Positions 1 to 8,039 of a stretch of 64,000 bases of DNA are shown in pieces. The stretch is from Aequorivita capsosiphonis DSM 23843 (lineage in GTDB: Bacteria > Bacteroidota > Bacteroidia > Flavobacteriales > Flavobacteriaceae). The notes beneath the pieces are model-generated. The model was not told where the DNA came from. It saw only the letters and a program-made list of their open reading frames with translations, and ran no database searches. Both the position numbers and the translations under genes were made by a program. The stretch spans positions 1 through 64,000 of the forward strand of contig NZ_AUBG01000013.1 in the NCBI RefSeq assembly GCF_000429125.1. Direction: 5' to 3'. Every line of letters begins with the position of its first letter. Position 1 is the first letter of the stretch.

Positions 1-297
1 AAAACCCCCGCTGCTTGCCATGATTTTTCCAATAGACCATACCCTGAGAAAATTCCAACATATGATTATCCATCAACCATGAAAGTGATGAAAGTATGCC
101 AAAATGCATCCCTGCGGTGGAAGTCATATTATTGGGTATATTTAACTGCTGGACTTAAGGGCAAATACGTAGGAGTTGAAGATCAAGGAAACGGAATTTG
201 GAGAGTATTTTATAGAGACGTATTTTTAGGTTACTTTAATGAAAATAAAATAAGAGATAAACAAGTATCAATTAGACTAAGTCAGAATCTAGTGTAA
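1..297 (+). CDS. C-terminal part of an IS481-like transposase, cut by the window start
   Basis: The reading frame is open from the first base and ends at the TAA at 295-297. It gives about 98 residues, of which the last 70 carry a small beta-rich tail (LKGKYVGVEDQGNGIWRVF, then YRDVFLGYF). I recognise this ending from integrase-core (rve) transposases of the IS481 type in Flavobacteria. The catalytic DDE core would lie left of the window, so whether the gene is intact cannot be judged. The internal ATG at 79 is not a real start because the frame continues upstream of it. The element's right end should lie within about 45 bases downstream. The family call rests on memory of the tail and is moderately sure. 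Confidence 0.55.
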   Translation, partial: KTPAACHDFSNRPYPEKIPTYDYPSTMKVMKVCQNASLRWKSYYWVYLTAGLKGKYVGVEDQGNGIWRVFYRDVFLGYFNENKIRDKQVSIRLSQNLV

Positions 298-317
298 AGC
301 ATGTGACTTTAACTTTG

Positions 318-341
318 TAAACTATGTGCCTTAACGAACAT
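318..341 (+). repeat. 24-bp direct repeat, copy 1
   Basis: These 24 bases are identical to 6023-6046 and contain GTGCCTTAACGAACAT. The copy lies 5 bases before the ATG of the secreted-protein gene. The two copies bracket about 5.7 kb that holds two IS elements and two cassette-like genes. Flanking bases differ immediately outside the repeat on both sides. Confidence 0.85.
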
Positions 342-346
342 AAAAA

Positions 347-1255
347 ATGAAATACGAATACATAATAATAACTCTTTTATTTTCTTGTCTTCAGAATAGC
401 TTTTCTCAAAACGTGGAAATCTATCCTGATTATGTTGACTTTGGTAACAATAGAAAAACTACTATTATTAAGTTTCTCGACAATGTGACTGATTCTATTC
501 GCAGAGTTATATATTTCGATAGTACTGGTAGAATTACAAAAGAAACTTTTAGCAATTATATGCCAATTTCAGGAAAACATAAAATTGATGGAACTTACAC
601 TTACAAGTATTCTGACTTAAATAATCCATACGAAAGATTTTACACTAACATAAATGAGGACACTTTAAAAACAATTTTTGAGTATAATACCTCTGGACTT
701 TTAAAGAAGAAAATTAGTTGGGAATATGAACGCAAATCTAAATTAAGAGAGGGCGCGCCAGATTATGGCATTGATAGTTCAATTGGTTGTATTCCTGCGG
801 AAGAGGATATTGTAAGATATCGAGAATGGACTATCAGACAGAAAAAGAAATATAAATATAAAAATGGTAATTTAACTAAAGTGAAAGTTCCTTATGAATG
901 GAAAATGGAACCAAGAACTTGGCTGTTTAATTATGACCGAAATTCTCAATTAATTAAGATAAGAGAATATGGATACAAACGAAAACCGTTACGGTGGATT
1001 GAGAGTTTTGAATATTCGGGCGATAAAACCATTAAAACTAAAGAATATTTTGTAACATATTGGGATAAAATCCCACCAAAAGAAATATGGACAACAATCG
1101 AAAAAGGCATAAAGCCAAGTATTATTAGAACTGATTTCATTAATTCTAATAATAACAAACTCCTTGAATTTAATTATGAGAATGATAAATTGAAAGAAAT
1201 TAAAAAAACAATAAATGACGAAATTAAGTTTGTCTATCGTTTAGAGTATGAATGA
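347..1255 (+). CDS. secreted protein of unknown function with YD-like strand repeats
   Basis: The 302-residue product starts with a typical signal peptide: a short basic start, a hydrophobic stretch at residues 6-18, and cleavage near SFSQ. The rest is rich in Tyr, Lys and Asn and contains repeated strand-turn units such as YFDSTGRITKE and FEYNTSGLLKKK. These resemble the YD/RHS-type or toxin-immunity-type repeats seen in many exported Bacteroidota proteins. I do not recognise a family. The gene stands alone, preceded by a 24-bp repeat and followed at once by a long palindrome (1261-1456). It therefore has the form of a single-gene cassette. Function unknown. Confidence 0.75.
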   Translation: MKYEYIIITLLFSCLQNSFSQNVEIYPDYVDFGNNRKTTIIKFLDNVTDSIRRVIYFDSTGRITKETFSNYMPISGKHKIDGTYTYKYSDLNNPYERFYTNINEDTLKTIFEYNTSGLLKKKISWEYERKSKLREGAPDYGIDSSIGCIPAEEDIVRYREWTIRQKKKYKYKNGNLTKVKVPYEWKMEPRTWLFNYDRNSQLIKIREYGYKRKPLRWIESFEYSGDKTIKTKEYFVTYWDKIPPKEIWTTIEKGIKPSIIRTDFINSNNNKLLEFNYENDKLKEIKKTINDEIKFVYRLEYE

Positions 1256-1260
1256 ATTAC

Positions 1261-1456
1261 GGTTGCCAACAATGTATAAAAAAAATAGGGCAAGTAAGTG
1301 CTAAACCCAATGTTTCAGGCACATTTGCGAGGTCGCCAAATCTTTTGATTTGGTTTTTAAAACAAAAATATAAAACAAAATGCAAAAGATTTGGCTTGTA
1401 GATAATCCGAATGGTAATTGCTTATTTACAGCCCTACTTCTTTTATACTAGACCGT
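1261..1456. repeat. long imperfect palindrome with attC-like layout (site A), right end displaced by the IS1182 element
   Basis: Reading inwards, the site has GCCAAC at 1265-1270. An outer arm at 1275-1291 (TATAAAAAAAATAGGGC) pairs with 1431-1447 at 15 of 17 positions. An inner arm at 1335-1347 (GCCAAATCTTTTG) pairs perfectly with 1383-1395. If the IS1182 element and its CCGT duplication are removed, the site continues directly into GTTAGGCACA at 3111-3120. That closes it with a GCCAAC...GTTAGGC pair, which is the order R''-L''-L'-R' of an integron attC site. It is longer (about 200 bases) than classical attC sites. The 14-mer CGAGGTCGCCAAAT at 1328-1341 recurs in site B. Confidence 0.7.
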
Positions 1457-3108
1457 CAGACTGTCTAATAACTTCTTGATACTTTTCCAAATAACTTCAT
1501 GGTCATCTTTTAAGGTTTCCGTATCTTCATGCTATGAAATTTATACTTGGAAAAGACCGAAGACAGACCTGCCTTTTTCCCATTTCCCTCGAAGATTCGA
1601 TAGAAATGGACAACAGTGCCAGGGCTATTGATCAATTCGTAGACTCACTCAATCTGGCCGAGCTTGGCTTTCGTTCAGTTTACACCGAAAACGGGCCCCC
1701 GGCATACCATCCCGCCATTTTACTTAAACTGTATATCTATGGCTATATGAACCGTGTGCGTTCTTCTCGCCAACTAGAAAAGGAATGCCGCAGAAACATA
1801 GAAGTGATGTGGCTTCTGGAATCGCTAGCTCCCGACCACAACACCATTAGCAACTTTAGAAAAGACAACACCAAGGCAATTAAAAAAGTGTTTTTCGCAA
1901 CCGTACAGATTGCCCGTAATTTTGGGCTTATTGGCGCAACACTCATAGCTGGCGACAGTACCAAGTTAAGAGCGCAGAACAGCAAGAAGAACAATTTTAA
2001 CCAAAAGAAAATACAACGGCACCTAGATTATATCGACAACAAACTAGAACAGTATAACAAGGCATTGGAGCAGAGCGAGCGTGATGATGAAAAAGAGGAG
2101 ATTACAAAAGATATTGATACTCACCAAGGACGCAGAAAACAATATGAACAACTTGAAAAAGAGCTCAAGGAATCTGGGGAAACACAGATCTCGACCTCAG
2201 ACCCCGATAGCAAACATTTAATAATACGCAACAACATTACTGAAGTAGCGTATTGTGTCCAGACCACCGTGGATGCAAAGAACAACATCCCTTTTGATTA
2301 TCTGGTCACCAATAAGAACGACTCCAAGGCGATGGGACAGATGCTACGGAGGGCCAAAACCATTCTGGGAACAAACACTTTTACGGCGCTCTATGACAAG
2401 GGATACCATACAGGGAGTGAATTTAGGACAGCAGACAATCTGGGCATAGAAACGCTCGTTGCCATTCCAGGTATAGGCAGGGCATCACAGGCACCTGATC
2501 CCAATTACAACTCAGAACATTTTAAATACAATCAAGAAAACGACACCTATACCTGCCCGCAGGGAAACACACTTAAAAGTAATGGCAGTACCTATAAAGG
2601 CCGCAATTATCGCTTCAAACAATATAAAACAAACAAATGTAAAACCTGCCCGGTGAGGGCATTGTGCACAACCTCCAAAGTAAATGGAAAGGTGATACAG
2701 CGAAGCGAGTTCCACCAATATATAGAAGCCAATGCACAAAGAGTATTACGGAGCCCGGATGCTTATAAAAAACGGCAAGCTATTGTTGAACATCCCTATG
2801 GCACTATCAAACGACAGTGGAGTTTTGACCACATCATCACCAAAAAAACCATGCAAAGGGCCAGTGCAGATGTAGGGCTTATATTCATCGCCTATAACTT
2901 GACAAGGATATGGAATATCCTTAAAGAAGCTAACTCGTCTGTTTTCGAGGCTTACACGGCCTTTATTACGTTTGTAGAATCAATTCTAATACGTTTAGAA
3001 GTATGCTGCGAACTAAAATCAAAAAAACAAGTCGTAGCGCATAACTAATTCGAAAAACTGTATTTTAGTAGAAATATATAAAATGGCGATAGGTTATTAG
3101 ACAAACTG
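1457..3108 (+). mobile_element. IS1182-family insertion sequence, apparently complete
   Basis: The left end (CAGACTGTCTAATAAC from 1457) and the right end (GTTATTAGACAAACTG up to 3108) form an inverted repeat with 14 of 16 positions matching. The 4-base sequence CCGT stands immediately outside both ends (1453-1456 and 3109-3112) and is best read as a target duplication. One intact transposase gene fills the element. Total length is 1652 bases. It landed inside palindromic site A, about 2 bases from the conserved GTTAGGC end. Confidence 0.85.
1534..3048 (+). CDS. IS1182-family transposase
   Basis: The 504-residue DDE transposase has the layout usual for IS1182. The N-terminal DUF772-type region (YHPAILLKLYIYGYMNRVRSS, with LAPDHNTISNFRK following) is followed by the start of the catalytic fold at GATLIAGDSTKLRAQ, with the first Asp. 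A charged coiled insertion spans about residues 165-225, and a Cys-containing C-terminal zinc-finger-like part follows (CKTCPVRALCTT). The final catalytic region is IVEHPYGTIKRQWSFDH with its Glu. Length is normal and no frameshift is seen. Codon use is more GC-rich than in the neighbours, as expected for a recent arrival. Confidence 0.92.
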   Translation: MKFILGKDRRQTCLFPISLEDSIEMDNSARAIDQFVDSLNLAELGFRSVYTENGPPAYHPAILLKLYIYGYMNRVRSSRQLEKECRRNIEVMWLLESLAPDHNTISNFRKDNTKAIKKVFFATVQIARNFGLIGATLIAGDSTKLRAQNSKKNNFNQKKIQRHLDYIDNKLEQYNKALEQSERDDEKEEITKDIDTHQGRRKQYEQLEKELKESGETQISTSDPDSKHLIIRNNITEVAYCVQTTVDAKNNIPFDYLVTNKNDSKAMGQMLRRAKTILGTNTFTALYDKGYHTGSEFRTADNLGIETLVAIPGIGRASQAPDPNYNSEHFKYNQENDTYTCPQGNTLKSNGSTYKGRNYRFKQYKTNKCKTCPVRALCTTSKVNGKVIQRSEFHQYIEANAQRVLRSPDAYKKRQAIVEHPYGTIKRQWSFDHIITKKTMQRASADVGLIFIAYNLTRIWNILKEANSSVFEAYTAFITFVESILIRLEVCCELKSKKQVVAHN

Positions 3109-3122
3109 CCGTTAGGCACAAT
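3109..3122. repeat. right end of palindromic site A with IS1182 target duplication
   Basis: CCGT at 3109-3112 repeats the bases left of the IS1182 element. GTTAGGCACA at 3111-3120 fits the core-site consensus GTTRRRY and is the exact reverse complement of TGTGCCTAAC at 4613-4622, on the far side of the amidohydrolase gene. Confidence 0.65.
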
Positions 3123-3190
3123 TTGACCAAGATTGTAACAAAGTCTCATTTTTATCGTCATCTAAAGACAATCATCAATCAAAAATCATA

Positions 3191-4606
3191 ATGAAATACC
3201 TAAAAATTCTAATTCTAATTGTCACTATTAACTTCAATTTAAACGCACAAAACCAATCTCAATTAGATACAAATGAACAAGAGAATATCACATATGTCAT
3301 AAGAAATGTGAACATAATTCCAATGACAGAAAACAATAAAGTCATTGAAAAAGCTACTGTCGTAATTCAAAATCAAAAAATTATTTCGATTAATGATACA
3401 ATTCCACCAAATGCTAAAATAATCGACGGAACTGGAAAATGGTTAATTCCAGGACTTATTGATATGCACGTTCATAATCTTGCGGACATAAGAATGAGTT
3501 CAAATTATCCTACAAAAGGTGCTACCTTATTTATAGATAACCAAGATTTTATGTTGCTCTACGTTGCGAATGGAGTTACTACGACTTTTGAACTTAGTGG
3601 TCGAGTAGAACATTTCGGACAGAGAAATGAAATTATCAATGGTAAAGTCATAGGACCTCGAATTGCTTTAGCATATTTAGTAGATGGTGGCGACTCTGGA
3701 AATACTGCAAACACGCCTAATGATGGAAGACAAACTGTAAGACTTGCTAAACAACAAGGCTATGAATTTATTAAAGTTTATTCTAATCTAAATATTGAGA
3801 CTTATAAAGCTATTGTTGATGAGGCAAGTAAACAAAATATGAAAGTTATTGGTCATATTCCAACAATCTTTAAAGGAAACACTAAAGAGGCTTTTGTACC
3901 TCATTTTGGAATGGTTGCACACGCAGAGGAATTCTCAAGTCAGACTGACGAGTATACAACTGAAGTAGCTGAAGAGTTTGCAAAACTAGCTAAAGACAAT
4001 AACACTTGGGTGATACCAAACCTTTCAAATTTAGTATATATAGCAAAACAAGCACGCTCACTTGATAGTGTGAGGAATTTACCGAGTTTTAAATATGTGC
4101 ATCCACTTATGCAAAGTAAATGGATAGTGTCAAATCAATACTATAAAGGTACATCACCCAAACGAGTAGCTTATTTTGATTCTCTGGTCAATTTTCATAT
4201 TAGTATAGTAAAGGCTCTTAAAAATGCTGGTGTGCCAATGGTTGCAGGTACAGATTCAGGAACCTCGGGAATAGTTTGGGGATTTTCACTTCACAATGAA
4301 CTTGAACTTTTAGTTAATGCAGGTCTTACAGAAGAAGAAGCATTAGTTTCGGCTACGAGATTACCAGCTACTTGGCTTGAAATTGAAGATAAAATTGGAA
4401 CAGTAGAAGTCGGAAAATTTGCAGATCTTGTTTTACTTGACGCTAATCCGTTAGACAATATAAATAATACACGAAAAATATCTGGTGTTTTTGTCAATGG
4501 TAAATGGGTGAACAAAGAATGGATTGACAATATGCTATCTGAATTAGCAGAAAAAAATAATCAAAACAAAGATAAGTACGATTGGAATAAGAGAAGAGAA
4601 TACTAA
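3191..4606 (+). CDS. exported amidohydrolase-family protein
   Basis: The 471-residue product has a signal peptide (hydrophobic residues 5-17, cleavage near NLNAQ). After a small beta domain the metal-dependent hydrolase barrel begins with GLIDMHVH, which holds the first two metal-binding His. It includes GHIP and MVAHAEE, whose His would be further ligands, and VAGTDSG with the catalytic Asp. The C-terminal beta domain (VGKFADLVLLDANPL) completes the imidazolonepropionase/prolidase-like plan. The substrate cannot be read from the sequence; family members cleave amides or dipeptides in the periplasm. The gene is alone between inverted GTTAGGCACA and TGTGCCTAAC ends, like a cassette. Confidence 0.85.
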   Translation: MKYLKILILIVTINFNLNAQNQSQLDTNEQENITYVIRNVNIIPMTENNKVIEKATVVIQNQKIISINDTIPPNAKIIDGTGKWLIPGLIDMHVHNLADIRMSSNYPTKGATLFIDNQDFMLLYVANGVTTTFELSGRVEHFGQRNEIINGKVIGPRIALAYLVDGGDSGNTANTPNDGRQTVRLAKQQGYEFIKVYSNLNIETYKAIVDEASKQNMKVIGHIPTIFKGNTKEAFVPHFGMVAHAEEFSSQTDEYTTEVAEEFAKLAKDNNTWVIPNLSNLVYIAKQARSLDSVRNLPSFKYVHPLMQSKWIVSNQYYKGTSPKRVAYFDSLVNFHISIVKALKNAGVPMVAGTDSGTSGIVWGFSLHNELELLVNAGLTEEEALVSATRLPATWLEIEDKIGTVEVGKFADLVLLDANPLDNINNTRKISGVFVNGKWVNKEWIDNMLSELAEKNNQNKDKYDWNKRREY

Positions 4607-4612
4607 AAAAAC

Positions 4613-4622
4613 TGTGCCTAAC
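4613..4622. repeat. cassette-like left end of a palindromic site after the amidohydrolase gene
   Basis: TGTGCCTAAC matches the RYYYAAC inverse-core consensus (GCCTAAC) and is the exact reverse complement of the motif at 3111-3120 upstream of the gene. The remainder of the site is missing or was broken by the IS110 element that begins a few bases downstream. Confidence 0.5.
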
Positions 4623-4655
4623 AAAGTACTGTGGTAAAAAACAAGTAAAAAAGGA

Positions 4656-5627
4656 TTAATTTTTCACTAAAGTACTTCTATAGGTTTCCTCGTATATTAA
4701 CCCTGATTTTGCTATTGCAAAAGCTTGTTTTAGCAGCTTATTACAGACAGCAATCAATGCCAGTTTTTTGCTTTTTCCCTTGGCTACAATTCGCTCATAA
4801 ATTTCCCGGCAAGCCTTGTTGTATTTACAGGCATTAAAACTGCACATAAACAATAAATTCCGAAGCTTTTGATTGCCTATCTTACTTATTCGGGGCCGTC
4901 CTTTTACACTGCTTCCACTTTGCCGGATTATTGGGGTCAGACCTGCATAGCTACACAATTCACTTCCACTTTTAAAACGATCAAATCCATCTGTTAAAAC
5001 CACTAACATTATAGCTGTCTTGTCACCGATCCCAGGGATGCTTTTTATACGTGTCAGAACATCCTGATGCACTTGTTTTACCAATAGCAATAGTTTTGTC
5101 TCTATGGTTTCCAGCTCTTTTTTAACATGTTTTAAACTTCGTTTTAAAGAACTTACAACCGCTTTGCTTGGGTTTCCCAAAACAGTCTCTCCGTGCAGTT
5201 TGTTTTTTAACATCGTGCTCTGTTTTGTATATACAGCAAGGAGCCTGGTCATTTGCAGGCATTCTATTTGATGCTTTGAGTTACCCTGCCAAGGTTTCAA
5301 TTCCACCTGTTGGGCATACTCGCAGATAAGTTTTGAATCACTTTTATCGGTCTTGATCTTCGAGAGCTTCATCTGGATAAATCGTTTTACCGCCAATGGG
5401 TTTTCTACCGAAACCTGGATGTTGTTTTCCAATAAAAAATAGGCTAGCTGATAGTGATAATAACCTGTCGCCTCCATCACGCAATGGCTTTCTTTGTCCA
5501 AGAGTTTCGCAAACTTTTTAAAGCCAGATGGATTGTTTTTAAACTGATTGTAATTGCCATTGGAGTCTGTAACATCAAAGACTAAGTGACTAATGTCAAT
5601 TCCAAAATAATTGATATCTTTATTCAT
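4656..5627 (-). CDS. IS110-family transposase (DEDD recombinase)
   Basis: The 323-residue protein has the two domains of the family. The N-terminal RuvC-like DEDD domain includes GIDISHLVFDV with the first Asp, VMEATGYYHYQLAYFL with the Glu, and KTDKSDSKLI with the last Asp pair. The C-terminal transposase_20 domain includes SIPGIGDKTAIML, an HhH-like loop, then GLTPIIRQSG and SSVKGRPRISKIGN with the serine-rich segment that carries the nucleophile in this family. Length is typical and the frame is intact. The element sits between cassette-like ends and probably interrupted one. Confidence 0.93.
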   Translation of the reverse strand: MNKDINYFGIDISHLVFDVTDSNGNYNQFKNNPSGFKKFAKLLDKESHCVMEATGYYHYQLAYFLLENNIQVSVENPLAVKRFIQMKLSKIKTDKSDSKLICEYAQQVELKPWQGNSKHQIECLQMTRLLAVYTKQSTMLKNKLHGETVLGNPSKAVVSSLKRSLKHVKKELETIETKLLLLVKQVHQDVLTRIKSIPGIGDKTAIMLVVLTDGFDRFKSGSELCSYAGLTPIIRQSGSSVKGRPRISKIGNQKLRNLLFMCSFNACKYNKACREIYERIVAKGKSKKLALIAVCNKLLKQAFAIAKSGLIYEETYRSTLVKN

Positions 5628-5639
5628 AGGTAAATGTTT

Positions 5640-5820
5640 TTTGAAAGGACAAGCTACGCGAGTTTCAACGACTTAAAATCGAGGTCCAAAGCCTCATAGA
5701 ACTGTACGAAATCTGTGTAGAAAAGAGCAGGGATTTTCAATGTTGACGAGATCTAGGTCTCTGCGTATATAATAACCTTATTCCGCTCTTTTGTTCTTTC
5801 TTATTTATATGCCTTAATTT
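5640..5820 (-). ncRNA. possible bridge RNA of the IS110 element
   Basis: IS110 elements are known to encode a structured guide (bridge) RNA in the non-coding end before the transposase gene. Here that end is 5628 to about 5850. It contains short inverted segments such as GAGCAGGGATTTTC with its surroundings and AGATCTAGGTCT at 5749-5760, but I could not fold it by hand with confidence. The call rests on position and family knowledge, not on a recognised consensus. Confidence 0.3.
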
Positions 5821-5870
5821 AGTGTTTTAAATAGAAATCAAACTTAAGCCGTATATAAAATATAGTGTGA

Positions 5871-6020
5871 GTCGTTGCCAACACGAGGGTTCGGGCATAT
5901 TTTCGAGGTCGCCAAATTTTTAAATTTGGCTTATTGAGAAAAAAAATAATAAGTAAAATTTAAAAATTCGGCTTGTGTTAAACCGAAAATTATTGCATAT
6001 CAACCCGTAACTGCGGTTAT
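5871..6020. repeat. long imperfect palindrome, site B, related to site A
   Basis: The site starts with GCCAAC at 5877-5882 and shares CGAGGTCGCCAAAT (5904-5917) with site A. The arm at 5911-5927 (GCCAAATTTTTAAATTT) pairs with 5956-5972 at 16 of 17 positions. The right outer end is less clear: AACCCGTAACTGCGGTTA is followed by the 24-bp repeat rather than a clean GTTAGGC. It is a second member of the same palindrome family at the right border of the segment. Confidence 0.6.
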
Positions 6021-6022
6021 AC

Positions 6023-6046
6023 TAAACTATGTGCCTTAACGAACAT
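6023..6046 (+). repeat. 24-bp direct repeat, copy 2
   Basis: Identical to 318-341. It follows palindromic site B and precedes the Fic gene by about 120 bases. Confidence 0.85.
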
Positions 6047-6131
6047 TTTTTCAATAGTATCCTTGTAAATACTTTTCGCGTTTAATGTTTGTAAATAACC
6101 GAAATTCATACAAAGTAATTGATTTTCATAC

Positions 6132-6139
6132 TATATTTG
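6132..6139 (+). promoter_or_regulatory. putative -7 promoter element of the Fic gene
   Basis: TATATTTG fits the Bacteroidota primary-sigma -7 motif TAnnTTTG and lies 25 bases before the ATG. No convincing -33 TTG was found at the usual spacing. Confidence 0.4.
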
Positions 6140-6164
6140 TAACTGTATTTCATAAAATAGAATC

Positions 6165-7718
6165 ATGAGTAATCAATATTCACATAAAATAAATGTATTT
6201 CACGGACGATCTACTCCTGAATCTGGATTTCTGGCTGGCTACGCCTTTTTAATAGCGGAAATTGAGGTAAATACTGACATAATCATCCCATTACCTGATA
6301 TACTTTCCATTGTTACGGAAAAACATCAACGTTATAATACCGCCCAATGGCAAGTATTTACAACAAGACATCGACCCGATAAGGACCTTGTGAGCCATTT
6401 AATCTTTGCTTTAAAGTATGAGGGTGTCGATCTGTACATATTGAAGAAGCTCTTCCAGTTCACGAAAGAGGAGCCCATAATCAATATGTTAAATAACCAG
6501 CCAACGAGCCAATACAGTAGAAGGATATGGTTTTTATATGAATGGCTAATAGGTGATACCCTTGAGATACCTGATTTAAAGACAGGAACCTATGTTGAAA
6601 TTGTCAATCCAAAACTACAATATGTTGGTTCTTCCTTAAACTCTACCCGTCATAGGGTCAAAAACAACTTGCCGGGAACTGTAGAATTCTGCCCCATGAT
6701 AAGAAAAACCGAAAAGATCGAAGGTTTTATAGCTAGAGATTTATCAGGTTTGATCGAGAAAGGTTTGGATGGTAGGGATAAAGATCTCATCAGACGAACT
6801 GCGGCATTTCTACTATTGAAAGACTCCAAGGCTTCTTTCGCTATTGAAGGGGAATACCCTCCAAACGTCAGGGCAAGGAATTGGGGGAAAGCTATTGGGG
6901 AAGCGGGTAAAAAACAACTGATGCTCGAAGAACTGGAACGGCTTCAGGATATTGTAATGGGCGCTAAAAAGCTCAGCAACATGGGCCTGAGAACGGAGGA
7001 AGGATTTATCGGGGAGCACGATCGGGAAACTCTATCTCCATTACCGGATCATATTTCTGCCAAGGTCGTGGACTTGCCTTCTTTAATGAAAGGACTATTG
7101 CAGACAAACAATCTCCTACAAGAGTCTGAATATGATGCTGTTTTAGTTGCTGCTACAGTGGCATTCGGATTTGTGTTTATTCATCCTTTTGCAGATGGTA
7201 ATGGTCGTTTACACAGATATATAATCCATCATATCCTAATTAGGATGGGATATACTAGAAGAGGGATGATTTTTCCTGTTTCTGCGGCTATTTTAAATCG
7301 TATTGATGAATATCAATCAATCTTGGAGTCGTACTCATCGCAAAGAATAGATATAGTAGAATGGGAACCAACGAAAGATCATAACGTTAAGATTTTAAAT
7401 GACACTATTGATTTATACCGGTATTACGATCTCACTGCACAGGCAGAATTTTTATATGAATGCGTAGCGGAAACTATTGAAAAAATAATACCAGCCGAAT
7501 TGGATTACTTGGAGAAATATGATCGAATGACCAATTATATAAACAGTTATTTATCCTTGCCTGACACTAAAGTTGATTTGCTAATTAAGCTTCTAAATCA
7601 GAATAAAGGCAATCTCTCAAAGAATAAAAGGGAAAAAGAATTTGATGACTTTACAGATGAAGAGATTTTATCAATTGAAGAGAGTTTTCAATCCATTTTT
7701 GAAATAGTTGAGAAATAA
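6165..7718 (+). CDS. Fic-domain protein (AMPylase), class II with N-terminal inhibitory helix
   Basis: The 517-residue protein carries the full Fic motif HPFADGNGR at residues 340-348, with catalytic His340 and the anion-binding loop that holds the nucleotide triphosphate. Upstream, S224-F-A-I-E228-G229 matches the inhibitory motif (S/T)xxxE(G/N), whose Glu blocks productive nucleotide binding. The enzyme is therefore expected to be auto-inhibited. The N-terminal 200 residues form a helical region typical of long bacterial Fic proteins. Such enzymes transfer AMP to protein hydroxyls. Targets are unknown. It stands alone, so a toxin role without a separate antitoxin or a regulatory role are both possible. 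Confidence 0.92.
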   Translation: MSNQYSHKINVFHGRSTPESGFLAGYAFLIAEIEVNTDIIIPLPDILSIVTEKHQRYNTAQWQVFTTRHRPDKDLVSHLIFALKYEGVDLYILKKLFQFTKEEPIINMLNNQPTSQYSRRIWFLYEWLIGDTLEIPDLKTGTYVEIVNPKLQYVGSSLNSTRHRVKNNLPGTVEFCPMIRKTEKIEGFIARDLSGLIEKGLDGRDKDLIRRTAAFLLLKDSKASFAIEGEYPPNVRARNWGKAIGEAGKKQLMLEELERLQDIVMGAKKLSNMGLRTEEGFIGEHDRETLSPLPDHISAKVVDLPSLMKGLLQTNNLLQESEYDAVLVAATVAFGFVFIHPFADGNGRLHRYIIHHILIRMGYTRRGMIFPVSAAILNRIDEYQSILESYSSQRIDIVEWEPTKDHNVKILNDTIDLYRYYDLTAQAEFLYECVAETIEKIIPAELDYLEKYDRMTNYINSYLSLPDTKVDLLIKLLNQNKGNLSKNKREKEFDDFTDEEILSIEESFQSIFEIVEK

Positions 7719-7778
7719 AGCTAAACTGTTTTATTACAATTTTAGGATTGACAAGTCTAGAGATTTTTTTTTAAAACT

Positions 7779-8033
7779 TTAAAACAACAAACCTGGAGGC
7801 GGCGTTTTTTCAAGAATATAAGCTTTATTGGTATCGATGCTTCTTCTATAAAGATCGGTACTCACGGGATGGGCATTGAATTCTTTTGAAGTGAAGCCAT
7901 TCGCGATTAATTCCAGTACATTTTCTTCATTTAGATTAGAATTAAACCATTCGTCATAAAGACCTTCATCCAGAACAAAGGGTTGCCGTTTTTTTACATT
8001 ATGTACTTCAGTAAAGAAAGGGTTGGCTTCCAT
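7779..8033 (-). pseudogene. C-terminal fragment of an SRAP/YedK-type (HMCES) DNA-crosslink protein
   Basis: About 84 residues read like the end of SOS-response-associated peptidase proteins (NPFFTEVHNVKKRQPFVLD), including the His and surrounding segment that lie near the abasic-site pocket in intact members. The N-terminal catalytic Cys2 region is missing. The frame continues upstream of the ATG at 8031-8033, but into the complement of an unrelated gene stump, so the sequence is truncated at about 8036. It converges tail-to-tail with nothing and head-on with the plus-strand stump at 8040-8225, which marks a recombination junction. Very likely non-functional. Confidence 0.7.
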
Positions 8034-8039
8034 TACTCC

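Larger units (their letters stand above)
4625..5860 (-). mobile_element. IS110-family element (ends approximate)
   Basis: A complete IS110-type recombinase gene at 4656-5627 is preceded, on its own strand, by about 200 non-coding bases, as usual for the left end of this family. IS110 elements generally lack clear inverted repeats and target duplications, so the ends given are estimates. The outer limits are the GCCTAAC end at 4622 and the GCCAAC of site B at 5877. Confidence 0.6.

Noticed and set aside
1261-6020. A complete integron
   Set aside because: No IntI-type integrase or attI site was found in the window, and the palindromes are longer than typical attC. Only the site layout is similar.
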